Shown here piece by piece: positions 23,401-36,059 of a stretch of DNA of 64,000 bases. The position numbers were made by a program, and so were the translations under genes. Position 1 is the first letter of the stretch. Every line of letters begins with the position of its first letter. The notes under the pieces were generated by a model, which did no database searches, was not told the origin of the DNA, and saw only the letters and a program-made list of their open reading frames with translations. Source of the stretch: Anopheles merus (lineage: Eukaryota; Arthropoda; Insecta; Diptera; Culicidae); NCBI RefSeq assembly GCF_017562075.2, contig NC_054085.1:11864722-11928721 (forward strand), written 5' to 3'.

Positions 23401-26400
23401 TACATTTGTAGCTCCAACAGTTATGCCATACTTTTCCTCCTTGCAATAGTTTTTTTTTTAAATGAGTGAGCGATAATAAAAATCAAACAAATGCTCAATG
23501 TTTACCAATCATGATTTTTATTTTTTTTTGTTCAAGAGTAACGGTCCAAAAAGGCCGTATTGCTGTGATTTTGATTTTACATTGGCACCAAATTATGCGA
23601 GACTTTTCTCTTTATGAGAGGTATTTGTAGAGCATTAAGATTTGCTCGATATGAAAAAACAAAAATCGTTATGAGCGGTTCCACTATAGTTGTTATTGTC
23701 TTTCAAACTAAAGTGATCTTCCTTATGATAATAATGCATGGATCGCGGCGAAAATTTCCGAAAACGAACGAGTTAACCACCGGTATTGGCTGAATAAAAC
23801 ACACAACACAAGTTAACCAGGAGGAAACCAAATCTCCTTGCGCAATTAATTTTTGAAAGGTTTTGGTCTGGATGGGAATCGAATCTGTTCGGTCTTGCAG
23901 AAACTGACGTTCTTATACAATCGACTACAGGGGTCCACGTAGCTAGAAGAAGGTAATAGTCTAACAGGTTCTCCGTAGATCACACGGTAATATCACACCT
24001 CGCTGGTGTTGGTGTTAAGATGTCAAAAGGATTTGTATACTGCAACATCAGAAGTGAAATGTCTGAAAGAATAGGATCTTAAGGGTTATATTCCTTTTTG
24101 AACGTTTCATGACTCACTCATGTAGGATTAAAATGATTTACCCAATCAAAAGACACATTTTGAGGTGGAAAATACAATTTTCCAACTAAGTGTGTAATGT
24201 TCATCGGCTTTTAAACTTTGAATAAGCACTATGCACTTTTTTCTACAAATACACAAATATCTAGAACGTTGTGAAGGAAAACCTCATAGCTCGTCGGTCT
24301 TAAACGCAGTAGAAAAGTTATTCAAATGTGAAAACTCACTCTCAAACTCCATTCAAGAACCATATAGACAGCCAAGCGCTATATGCTGCGGGCTGCACAT
24401 CAAGCGAAGGTCCTGCCCTCGCACGCTGTAGAATACGCCAGCGCGATGCCGAAACATGTAATTATCCTCACCGCACGCACACAGGACCACCAACCCCCCG
24501 GGACGTTAGAAGCTGAGCTGAGATTTGGAGGGGAAATTTTCTAACGCACACACACACACTCAGGGGGCAGAGAGAAAACCGTCACACCAAAGGGGGCATC
24601 TGTTTTCACACCCCAAAAAAAAGGGGTTTACTAATCATGTGGTGGCGTTAACGCCCTCTGTTCTCTCCTCTTTTCCAACCGAAGAACGATTGCGCACACA
24701 GTGTGTGCGCACGATCGATCGAGACACATACACACACACACACAGACACAGAGTCAATCAATCCGGTAGCAGCGCCTCCGTTTTGTTAAGCGAGTTTGAG
24801 AACGATTAATAAGCACCTTCCTGAATTTTGTGGCGTTTTTCATTCGTTTCCTCCACTCCTCCCTTCCCGCAAACTCCTCAGGTTCTGTTTGTTGCGTCTG
24901 TTTGAGTGGCGCGCATAATAGAAGCTACAATTATGCGCTACCGTATGATTTGTGCAATTGTTGGGGTGAGAATGAAGATCCACGGCTGAATCCAAAACGT
25001 CCGAAGCCACCAAAACGGACCAAATAGCTGGCCACTGCTGGGGCTGGTTGTGCTGCTGTTGTTGAAAGGTGACGTGAAATTGGTTTGACCGGTTTGGGAG
25101 GGAGGGATGCTCCGGGAGAGATATTGTATATTGTGTGTCCGGTAGAAAGAAAAAAAAAAGGGAATATTATGAAAGGTTAATAATATGTTGATTTTTATGC
25201 TACCTTATACCCACTCCCCCCCTTGTAAAACCGTTTGCGCACAATCGTTTGGCCGTTGTCTCAGTTGTTAGGCGGTGGTGCGTGGCGTGACTGGGGAGGG
25301 GAATTGAGATTTCTTTATTTGATTGTTGGGTGTTTTGTGCTTTGGTTGGTGGTACTGTTATTATGAAAAGTGTGATGCAAACTTGTCTTGCTTGAGGGAT
25401 GAAACATTCCATGCTGAAGATGGGTGTGGACTGATTCAAAGTTAAGTTTTTTTTCTGCCTCTTCTAATGGTGGTTTAGAGGATGCAAGAGAGAAATGTTT
25501 CAAAAATTGTTTGCTCTGTATGAAGTTGTGCAATGAGGTGCAGTTTTATCGCTTGGAAAGGAGCAATTAAAGAATTGAGTTGGGCTCATATTATTAATAG
25601 GCAATTATCATAAATTAAAAAAAAGATTATCAAATCAATAACGGAAAACGATCACCAAACAAATGGAGATTTTTTATTGAAGGTTCTCATTTTACTAACT
25701 GGTTAGCGATTCGCCATAAAAAATTAAATTAATTGAGTTAAAAAATCCTTTCAAAAATACACGAAAACAAAAAATGGTTCTAATTTACTTCTTTTTGTTG
25801 TAAAAATGCTCTCCACAAATGCAGATATTTTAAGCCATATCTTGGCTATATGGTCACGATCAATTTATTAATAACTAAAAAAACAAGAAATTTACATCAA
25901 AATTGATATGAACGATTACAAAAACATAGCGTACCATAACCATAGCCAGTTTCTCAAACTTTGAAGAGGAACGGTAGCTAAAGTTGTGCAATGCGAACGT
26001 TATTTGAAAATGGTCTAAAAACATAAAAGAAAATTATTATTTTATGTAATTACTGACAATAGCTTCAATCGTTCCCGTTTCGATCAGATTAGAGAAACTG
26101 GCTAGTTATGCTTAGCTTAGGAATCAAGAAAGGTTGGAAAGATGTAAAGACATGAACATTCTCTATTGTCTTAAGCTTCCTGACACATAACAACAAATGT
26201 AGTAAAAATATTATAATTAATTGTTTTTCTGCTCAAAATGCTGTACAAAGTAAGAAAACATGAATAAAAGTGCTCATGATGTTGTATGATGATACTTTGA
26301 TAATGTTTTATTGTGATAAGTTATGCAATGGCTGCACCCTAACGTCGAACACCTCTTTTTTATATACCATTTCACCAGCATAGCATTAATCCATGTAAAT

Positions 26401-26740
26401 CACATGAAAAAAACCAGCAAAATCCGTTTTTCAATAAGTAGTTTTATATGCATTTATCGCAACAGCTAAGTACTTTCTATTGATTCCCTTCCGAAGATTC
26501 GAATCCCTTCTCAGGATTTGTGTTTCTAAACACTACTTCACATATCGCTGAGGATAGCCATTGGCAATGCTAGCGCCAAAGATCAGGCCAGTTTCTTGAA
26601 AAACTGTTCGAAAACCAATCACAGGCATTTTTATTCAATTTCGATGCTAAGGTGTTACCTAAACTTAAGTTATTTAATACACACATGCAGTACCGATTGC
26701 GATCGATTGATCTATTGATGACTGATAAACATAATCATTC
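20491..26740. other. Gene-free stretch, CstF-64 to SOX interval, part 1
   Basis: No gene supported. It includes a mixed-strand open GC-rich patch at about 20960-21160 (plus frame ...TPSPSTKTGRGGF... and an opposed minus frame, neither recognised), short AAAAAATTAG repeats near 22410-22470, and a 21-bp interrupted palindrome at 24691-24711. It may hold SOX enhancers. Confidence 0.45.
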
Positions 26741-26743
26741 AAT

Positions 26744-26916
26744 CTTCTTTATGGCATAACGTCCTACGCAGAAATGCCATCTTATACAGGCTTTCGAGAC
26801 TTGTTCAGTACCACTCAGCCGGATAGTCAGTCCTTGCTAAGGAGGAACGGTCTATATGAGGCTTGAAACCAAAACGGGTATGTTGTTCGAGCTGACGACT
26901 GTACCACGGGACCGCC
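26744..26916 (-). mobile_element. SINE, second subtype, near full length
   Basis: Minus-strand tRNA-derived head with box A (TGGTACAGTCG, 26896-26906) and a decayed box B (TGGTTTCAAGCCT, 26859-26871). The 3' half matches the truncated copy at 6041-6191 (GTAGGACGTTATGCC). It is more diverged than the copy at 5403 and has no clean target duplication. Confidence 0.7.
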
Positions 26917-27690
26917 CCATCATAATTCAGTATCTGCATTATGTTAGTCCATATTGGCGAACTACCTGGTCATTTTGTTAAGGAGTAACTACTGTCCGAC
27001 TTTCAGTGGAGCTTATATGTTGCACACCCTTTCTTACATTCATGTATGATTTTCCTTGATTGTTCAAATATATCTACCTGATTGTTTGCAAGAACATAGC
27101 TAAAAAGAGTATCCTATACGATGGGTAAAGATAGAGTTCCGATAAGTGGTGCAAGGAACTTTTATGGAAGCCTGAAAGTCAGAAAATAGATTAAAATAAG
27201 AGATGTCCGACGTTAGGTGGCAACTGCTGTATACAACTAACATCAATATCCATTTAATGAATTTGAAATTCTACTTGTTTCTTCATTCTTTGCTTATTTC
27301 GAACCTTTATGTCCTTTTCAATATATTTTAATTGTTATTTACCTTTTAAACGAGTGAGTGATATGTTTTCTTTTCCAATCAAATTTAGCTTTCTTGTTAA
27401 ATTCGTACGTCAGTCCTTTTAGAAGACTTTCGAAACTCTGCGCCACAGACTGCACACAGACTGCCCAGCTTTATTGCAACAAAAGTGAGAAAAACAAACA
27501 AACAAACAAACAAACAAATAGATACCTTTCGAGAGCGGCAGCAATTACAGTTGACTTCGTTTTTGCTAATGAAAGCACCACACCCCGACACCACGACTCG
27601 GACCCCCGAGACGAATCGGTCGGACAAATCATCCCGATTTGCTTAGGACAGTGGGTGCAATTAAACAACACGCATCCCAAAAACGGCACA

Positions 27691-27692
<2 letters not shown>
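26917..27692. other. Intergenic DNA
   Basis: No gene supported. AT-rich, with a (CAAA)n run near 27493-27517. Confidence 0.45.

Positions 27693-27693
<1 letters not shown>

Positions 27694-27766
<73 letters not shown>
27694..27766. repeat. (CA)n microsatellite
   Basis: About 36 nearly uninterrupted CA units. Open frames through it (27358-27834 and its antisense) are by-products. Confidence 0.9.
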
Positions 27767-27767
<1 letters not shown>

Positions 27768-28139
27768 TTTAACACTGTCGCCAAACAGAACCAGCAAAGC
27801 CATCGAGCAACGTAAATTGAACCATCGAATATGAAAGCGTTTATGAGCGATCTTTGGGTCCTGTTTGGGTGATTGTGTCATAACCATATAAAGATGGTGC
27901 GGTAGTAGCAAAAGAGAGGGAGCTTGTTCACCACATCGCTGCATTGTGTGCACTCGGTTCGTGTGTTGTGTTGTGTGTTTCGTGTAGGTCATTGTTGTTG
28001 TGTACACAAACACACCGACCCGAGCCTAATTTCGCTTGGGTCGCAATTTGTCTTTCAACCTAATAAAACAAAACAATATTTTATAGCCTCAAAAAGCACA
28101 AATAAACGCATAAAAGCCCTTTTAGCTGCATATTTGCAT

Positions 28140-29030
28140 ATACCGGTGCTGGTGCTGTGGGCAACATTGCGGATGGGTCCATGTCCCCGGCTAGGAGGGG
28201 GTCCAATGGGAACGCGCGCTTCCCGGACTCCCCGCAGCTTTCGGGCGGGCCGTCGGCCACGAGGACGGGCGGATGGTTCTGCGCACTTCCTTTCTGGAGG
28301 CTCTCGCACGGGATCAGGCTCATTCTCTCCCTAGGGGACCGTCAGGACCGAGGACACTTCTAGGGCGAAGCGAGTCTTTGCTGCTGCTGCTTATCATAAA
28401 GCTTCTCTCTCTTTCTCTGTGTTTGTTTTCATCGGCCGTGATCAGTCGCTAGTTGTGCCGAAAAAGGGGGCAGCAGTTGTTGACTTTTATTAGTGTTGCT
28501 TCGAAAGGACCTGCTGAAGGGACATCGGAGACACGACAGCTAGCAGGCCTTATTGGGGAAGAGTAATACGGTGAATGTTCGCATGCTTTGGCATATAATA
28601 AAGTAATTTCAGTATCTTCTTCTACACAACACAACCACTACACACTCGCCCTGAGGGCACTGATTATGGCACCGGCAAACGGCAAAAGGTACACACTCAC
28701 ACTCAAAGAAGGATGTAAATTAAGGCCACAAACGCAGGGTAGTCGCAATGGTTGAATTGGGTAGCAGCATATATAACACGGGTAATATACCGGTGTACCT
28801 CTGGTACACGTCCTTTTACGCCGCGAAAAAACCGATCGCACTGGTCTTGCTTAACCTTTGCTACCTCATCGGAATCGGTGAGACACGGTGAACGACATTT
28901 TTGTTTGTTTTTGGTGCCTGGAGGATGCTCGGTCTCGGTTGGAAACGTGCGGGGAGACTCCAGGTCCACGTCCTCCAGGGCCTCCTTTTTGTGGGCGATG
29001 CCCCGATCGGTACGAAACAATGCGCATCAC
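28140..29030. other. GC-rich island with competing open frames
   Basis: Unlike its AT-rich surroundings this stretch is open on both strands. The most protein-like readings are minus 29020-28703 (contains IAHKKEALEDVDLESPRTFP), minus 28323-28081 (contains HPPVLVADGPPESCGESGKR) and plus 28748-28876 (MVELGSSIYNTGNIPVYLWY), which would end at a GTGAGA donor. I recognise none of them. One strand may carry unannotated exons, a UTR or a decayed gene, but I cannot decide which. Confidence 0.25.
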
Positions 29031-29857
29031 CTTTGTGTGAAGTTAACTTTCTAATTTGACTGTAACGCCCCTCTTCCGCGCAGAGCGGCGGAATAATTCG
29101 GCGAATGGATGTTTTCCCGCAGAAGGAGGAGGTTGACCACTGACCTGACCACTGTCCAGCAGGCTGTGTGTGTGTGTGATCATTGTTCGAGAGGTGACAT
29201 AATAGAAAAGTCAAACAGATATGCGCTATGGTACGGAAAGGAGGAGGCAATGTTCTGTGGCATCTACTAGCTAAATTGTTGGAATTTCCCAGATTATGCG
29301 AGGTTTTTTTAAGAGTCGTTGGTGGATTTTTCAATCCTAGAAAATGGAGGAGGTATTGGAGGATTTCATTTAGATGCATTGGGGTTCGCAGTTAAGCTGT
29401 TATTGTATGATCACGATCATGAGAATTATAAACTGACGCGATCCTGCAACCTTGAGCGCAAAGATATGATGGCACTTGGAACCTGGATGTAATGGAATTA
29501 ATTTTGTACGATTTATTTAGATAGAGATCACATAGAAAAAGCGATCGACAACCAGTTCGAACTTTGTCTCAAGCTTTGATTGGGAACGAAAGCTTGGCGT
29601 GGATCTAATTGGAATGTACTGTTTTCCAAACGATCTTTAAGAAAGTTTGTTTGTTGAATTATGTTTATCATAATAATAAGCATAAGGCATACATTGAACA
29701 AATGAGCTTCATGAGCTGTCCATGAGCTTCAAGAAAAGATGCCTCAGCTAGCTGTATGGTTCTGACAGCCCCGCAAATGCGTAAAATCTGTGGAAAGGAT
29801 ACCTTCTGCATGAATTAAAAAAAATCCTCCACAATATTGACCAACAAAGAGGATTCT

Positions 29858-30067
29858 AGCTCTGATATCTTCTTCTTCTTCTTCTTCTTCTTCTTTGGCA
29901 AAAAACCGTTGTCGGCCAAGGCCTGCCTTGTACCCACTCTAGTGAAGTGAGCTTGGCTGTCAGTGACTTATTGTTATCATAGCTGGATAGTCATGTCCTA
30001 CACGTATGGGGCACGGTCCATTCGAGGCTTGAACCCATGACAGGCATGTTGTTAAAGCTCTGATATC
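29858..30067 (-). mobile_element. 5'-truncated SINE200-like element with 12-bp TSD
   Basis: Minus-strand SINE of the same subtype as the copy at 5403, with box B (GGTTCAAGCCTC) but cut off before box A, and with a long (GAA)n tail. The perfect 12-bp target duplication AGCTCTGATATC lies at 29858-29869 and 30056-30067. The duplication flanks the truncated end, so the loss of the head happened at insertion. Confidence 0.85.
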
Positions 30068-33000
30068 GCATGATCATAACTGGTAACTGGCCTAGAGCAT
30101 GTATAGGATTTACCTACGGGGCCTGCGCCATTTATCCCAAGATCACGATGCATTTTAACGATTTTTGGCGAATCAATGTGACGAGTGCTTAAACAATGAT
30201 TGCGGCACACTTTCGTGGGATATAATCTGTCAGGACGAGCAATTTTACAGATTTGATAAGTATATCCATCGTTCAGAGTAGGCAACAACATCTCGACCAG
30301 AATCTGTTTTTTTTTAATAGGAACTAGTACGATGGTTGACTAGTGGTTGACTAGTGGTTGACTGTGTCGGATGAAGCCTAATTGTAGAACATAGAGGCGC
30401 AAGATTTAAATAATTTTCCCTTTTATATTCTTTTTGTGTGGATATTTATCCACTCTTTTTGCTTCCTCTATTTGGCGTAACGTTCTACGCGGACATGCCG
30501 GCCTATAGGCGGGTAGTCAATCCTTGCTACGAGGAGACGGTCCGGACTCTTTTTGATATATACCTCTTAATACACTTGCATAAAGAGCTCTTACTTGGAA
30601 CCTTTCCCTTTGGTTCCGTAAGTCATAGTCTTCAGGCGGAAATGCCACATGCATTGTGAATCGAATCATGCTTTTGGCATGTACAGAAGGCTGCACATAT
30701 ACCAAATAAACCATTGGAACGTCTCGGTTAGGTTCTACTCTATATTCCATATTGTATATATCCAGCTTTATGAAATGTTTTGGATTTGTTCTAAAAGGTA
30801 CCATATTCTATTTTCATATTGTCTAATAAGACGGCTACTTATTGTTAATAGAACAGTCTCACGCTCTTCTTGGGGTTTTTCCTTATCGGTTCCTCCCTTC
30901 CGTTGGCATTGATCCGCTCCCATCAATGGCCGCTGGCAGTGCTTCTGTTGAGCGCACTATGGACACACAACAGTTCATATCAAAGCATTTCACCAAAACC
31001 CACGGTGTCAGAATGTGTACCAAGACACCAAGACAATCTACTCAATATCTCTTTGAATGACCAACGCTGCACCGTATGGTTGCGGTTCGTAATAGGGTTT
31101 CTCCCATTCCGTGCTCCCATGGTCCAGCAGCACCTTGTCCACATCCTTGTTACAGTAAGCAATTGATCTCCTTTTCCTTAATCCCTCACGCCCTCACTGG
31201 AAGGACGAATTGCTAACGAGCACGAGCCAATCTGTATCGAGCAAGGGCATCCTGAGGCAGAAAAGGGAAGTGTCATAATCCTCTTGCTCGCCTGGCTGTT
31301 TGGTCGCATTTGCATTTGCAATTCATTCAGCGCTCCCCGCCGCAAATCCTTTCACCTCCCTTATCAGCTTCAATGAGTCCGATCCGGGCGACAACGGGCG
31401 GCAGTGGTGGTGGTGGTCAGTTTAAGCTGACCGCAGTGGGTTAAATGATGCTTTTGCCGAAACCCATACCGTACCCCTGCCGCGTGTTTGTGGTGTGATG
31501 GAGACGAGATGTTTGGCACCTGATTTTGGGCTTCCTTTTTGGAATGGGTTAAGTATTGGGGGGTTTTCTTCCTATGTTCGCCTTCTTTTTGGGATCCATT
31601 TTCCCAAAAGGTGACGACGTTAAATCGGATTAGCCGGCGGTGTATCTGGTCGTTCAGTGTGCGTGTGTGTGTCTGCTATTGCTAACCAGGTACTCAGACG
31701 CGTGGTGTGTGTGTATTGTGAGCTTTAGAAGCGAACAGAACAGGGATTATTTTGCCTTTCTTTGCTGGACATCCAGCACGGCCGGCCCGCAATGCTAATT
31801 GTGGACATCAATCAGAATCATGGTTTATGGGTGGAGGACCATGGACACTCGTTTGGAGCGGATACGGAGGGGCTAAATATGATTGGCTTTTTGACACAAT
31901 CATTTAGCGAGGGACGAATGGGGGCTATCAAGTATTGCATTTTTTCCCTGAAGTAGGAGGATAAGCTTTTGCCGCGAACAAAGGCACGACTTATTAATTG
32001 TGATCGTGGATCGTGTCGTCGTCCTCCGGCGGTGTGCGGTGTGTTAGTACGAGCGTGTTTTATAATTGCTTTTGCGGTTATGAAGTTCGACCATTTGAAA
32101 GGCTTAGGAGGTGTCATATTAAGCGTTTGAGAATGTATGACCATTTCAAATAAAAAATAACTTGACATACCAGTTGAGACGATTGCTGGTTAGGAAGGAG
32201 CTGTGGAAGGAAGGGAAATAACAGCACAATGTAGTTTTCTAGAGTTATTTGGGACGAAGCTGTCTTGCAACAAGAAACAAAAAAACAGGTAAAAATAATG
32301 TAAAGTTTAACTAGTGACATTGAATTACGTCAAAAATCTAAAATATTATCAAAATAGGATAAAACTAGGACATGATAGGAAATGACTTGTTCATTCTTAA
32401 TGAATCTTTGTATGTGTTATTGATATGAGAATAGTTTTCATGACAAATTATTATCTTGAAGATTTCTGTAATCTAAATTCTAGTTTCATGAATAAGAATT
32501 GGATTTTTTTAAATGTTTTTTTTTTTATCTTTAAAGAAAGTGTTAGTTATTCTAAAGGATCTAGGATCATACAGTTCTATCTAACATCTATCAAATATTT
32601 ATTGAAGAACTACCTAACAATTAGTATGGCTTAAGTTAAATTAAGTAAGAGAATTATCCTAATATAAATTTAATTAGCAGGAAGCTAAATTATATATTAA
32701 TCTTGAAACTTGAACAGTGGTATTTCTGATCAATAATGTATCAATTAAATAAATTATTAGAAAAAAAATATTAAAACCAAACAAATTTATGTCAAAGTGA
32801 TAAGTAATTTGATATATTCCTGGCTAAATTATGATAAGTATTTGAAGTTTTTGTTTTAATCTGCTACGAATAAACTCCTTCAATACATAAAAATCGAACA
32901 AGGTGAAAAAATTACATGAGAAAAGTAAATGAAACATAGATAAAAAAATAGATTCAAAAAAGATTAAAAAAGAACGTAGAAAAAAAAATTGGATTAAAAA

Positions 33001-35440
33001 AGTACATGAAAAAATGAGATAAAAAGATAAAATTGTTAAAACCTACCAGCTGGTTTTGCTTTTATACTTTTGCAAATGTATCCTAGAAGAAGAGATCATC
33101 GTTTGATGAAGATCAATCGACTGCTCGCTAAATAGGAAGCAAACCATCAAGTAACTTCTCAAGACAAGACCCACACCGACACAAACAACCAATTAATATC
33201 TATTAACCTTACCTTACGTTCCTCCATCCAGCCCAGCATATGCTCCTTCAATTCAATAGTTCCGACCGGATGTGTACCGCACGGTGCCCGCCAATGCACG
33301 CCAAATTCGATATCAAGCAAATCAAAATCCCATCTCATCCAGCAACCGTGCGTATCCGCAAATTGATCAATAACGCGCTCACATACCCTGATTTGATGCT
33401 TAATTTGCCCGTTTTTTTTTTTTGGTTGCTTTTTTCCTTTTGCCATACGGCACGTCGTTGTTGATTGTTCGTCAGATTTGCTAACTAGCTGTGAGGAACC
33501 ATCATGCATGCCGCCGCGTGTGCGTGTGTGAAGTGGCATTAGGCTCAAGAGGCGGTTTGCCTCAACACTGTTCCCTCCCGGACTACCTTAAAGCCTTCAC
33601 TTCCGTTCGCCGGTTGGTGTGTATCGGCAAAGATTAGATTTAAATCGAGATATCGTCGTCGTCCATCTGCAGCAGAGTGCTGTTGTGCTGTGTGGGGAAG
33701 GAAACCCCCCTGAAGAAAGGTCGTCCATTCTTTGGCGGCTTTGCTTTTTTTCGCTTCTTTTTCCGAAAAGCAGCTCTTCAAACACAGGAGTCAATTAAGA
33801 GTGAGGGTTTGGCAAACAGATTCCTTTTTTTCGGTTGGTATATTTCGGTAAAAAATAGAGCCCGAAAAAAGCTACTTCATCTGCAAAAAATCATATTCCA
33901 TTCCTCCCCCAGTTGGGTGTGCTTTCTTCGCCTTTCTTTACGCTTTTCCTTTCTCCCTGCGGTGCCTAATTCGATCCAAGTAGGCCGAAATGGGCTCTAT
34001 TAAGGTGTAAAGAGGCGTGAAAATATCGAACGGAACGGAACGGAAGTATGCCATTCGCTCGAGGGGTGCATGCTTGTACATCTAGTGTGCCATGTGATGC
34101 GTGCGGGTTTGCGGATGCTTCGAAAGCTCAATCAATACTAACGGCTCAACGATTGATCGGGTAGCGCGTGAAGCAGTTGCGCGAAAGTCTTTTAACACGC
34201 TTATAATATGAGGATCGTCCTAGATAAACAATTATCCGGGCCAATATCTGCTCTTGTATAGTTACGGTCAAACGGGTTTTTCATTTCCAAACCGTGCATT
34301 TTTTCAAATAATTGTATGCTTTCGATTCGATTGTAGTAGAACACCGTTAGCTCGACCATAACCATCACCCACGCAGAGCGCCACTGGGCACACACACACA
34401 CGTGCGGCCGAGCTCATAAATTCACTAAATATTGCCACCACAAATCATGGGCATAATTTATGGCAAATAAATTAACCCCCTATCGATACGAGAGAGCGAG
34501 AGAGAGAGAAGAAGAAAAACTGTCCCCACTGTCGTGTGCTTGTGCCCAGGTGGAGAGATAAATCACGCGCGTAATCCAGTAATTTATTGAGAGGTTTGTC
34601 TTCTTCCTTCCTTCCTTCGTTTCGTTAAACTCTTTTTACACTACTTGTTTTGGGGTGCATTTTGTTGGTTCATTGGCACTACTACAATGTTGGTCGAATA
34701 AGACACGTTAAACTGAGAGACTGTCAGGTGGTGGAGTGTGTTCGCTCTCTTTAATCAATATACAATCGTTCGAGTATCGAGCTGTTGTTGTCCTCTTGGG
34801 GGGAGGGGGGTTTTCGTTTTCGGTAGAAGTGCTACCTCTGTTTAGGAGTTATTAGTTTTCCTCGTCTAACAAGAGGCTTATGGAGGAGTTGTGATTAATT
34901 TGATTTTAAAATGCGCGTTAATAGTCCGGAATTGATTAAAGTTACAGTTTAATGGAAGACGCTATAGGCGGTGTGTAGTATAAGAATGCTTTTGGAGCTC
35001 CGGTTATTAAATATATTTTGAAGAAAATTAGCTCGAATATCTATACAGGACAGGATTTGATACCTTTTTCAGATTTTTCAGATTTTTTTCATTTAACATT
35101 TGTCTCAGTGTTGTACTTCAAATCAAGAAGCAATGTTTCTGTGCCAAACGATGTTTGGTTTTGTAATTGTTTGGGTTTATTGAATTGATATGTTATCTTA
35201 TAAGCTAGATGCATGAACTGGTTAACGTTAAGCTTATTGTTGGGAAACCCTTTTTGGCTTGATTTGTTCTAATAATATGTTATGTTATATTTTTTTAAAA
35301 TATTGTCTAACCTTTGTAATAGAAAAATGGATTTTTTTTCGGCTGGCTATAGAGAAAAAAACTAAGAAAGATCATTTATTTGAAAGATGAAAGTCGTTTG
35401 AAAGGCAATTATTTAAGCTAACTTGCAACATTAAATCTAC
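30068..35440. other. Gene-free stretch, CstF-64 to SOX interval, part 2
   Basis: No gene supported. It holds a SINE fragment (30472-30547), a small 11-bp tandem repeat (GGTTGACTAGT, three copies near 30335-30367) and simple-sequence patches. Cis-regulatory DNA for the SOX gene is plausible but not demonstrable by eye. Confidence 0.45.
30472..30547 (-). mobile_element. SINE fragment, second subtype
   Basis: A piece of the second SINE subtype (plus-strand TTGGCGTAACGTTCTACGC and GACATGCCGGCCTATAGG), with an internal deletion and no head. Confidence 0.55.
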
Positions 35441-35449
35441 GACTTTGCG

Positions 35450-36050
35450 AGCTGCCTTTCGTCAGTTATCCCAAATTATCGGCGTGGAGGATAATTTTCG
35501 TGTCCTCCTCAGTTTTAACTACAAAATTGTTGGAGTAGAGTTTCGATGGGACGCAGCTGGGGGATGTTGGAACGGTTCGCGGACTAGAGTGTTCATATCG
35601 AAATTCAGTCGAAATTCACCTAAAATGGTTGCATTGAGTTTTGGCGATATTGCTTGCCGCTACGAAGCCAGTGGACGCGATTTCTGCTTCCTGATATGTT
35701 TGGTATTGTTTCTCAGGTACTATTGCACTGGGTAGTCTTTTAAGTAGTTTTTAGTCAGGACCTCCCGGCCAAGTGAACGCAGCAATGTCCCTCGATCTTC
35801 ATTTTAAGTTTCCTTTGGAGCCTCAAGTCACTCAGGGTTATCGGTCATTCGGAACCGGTCTTTCTTTCGATGCTCTAATTGTTGTCCGGTAGTGCCAAGA
35901 TGTTGTAGGCGCCAGAACAAGCTTATACGAGGCCCACAAAGTCCGTGTTAGCCGCTAAGAGATGACGTTCTTTGATCGCGCACGCTGCTGAACGAAGTTG
36001 CTTCACTTTTGTGGCCATAACAGTTAGAGTTCCTCTTTCTAGGTGTGAAA
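35450..36050 (-). pseudogene. Decayed Tc1/mariner-like transposase fragment
   Basis: On the minus strand, 35585-35540 reads NRSNIPQLRPIE, close to the PN(I/C)PQLRPIE block that precedes the last catalytic acid in Tc1/mariner-superfamily transposases. Farther upstream a nearby frame reads PLAS in the spacing expected of the conserved (W)PDLAS motif. Stops and frame changes are frequent. No terminal repeats were identified, so the limits are a guess. Confidence 0.45.
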
Positions 36051-36059
36051 TTGCGTCCA

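Noticed and set aside
23865..23945. tRNA-like segment (GGGAATCGAATC)
   Set aside because: Read on the minus strand there is a box-B-like string, but no T-stem, anticodon arm or acceptor pairing, so it is not a tRNA gene.
27694..27766. CRISPR-like or tandem array
   Set aside because: Simple (CA)n microsatellite without spacers, in a eukaryotic genome.
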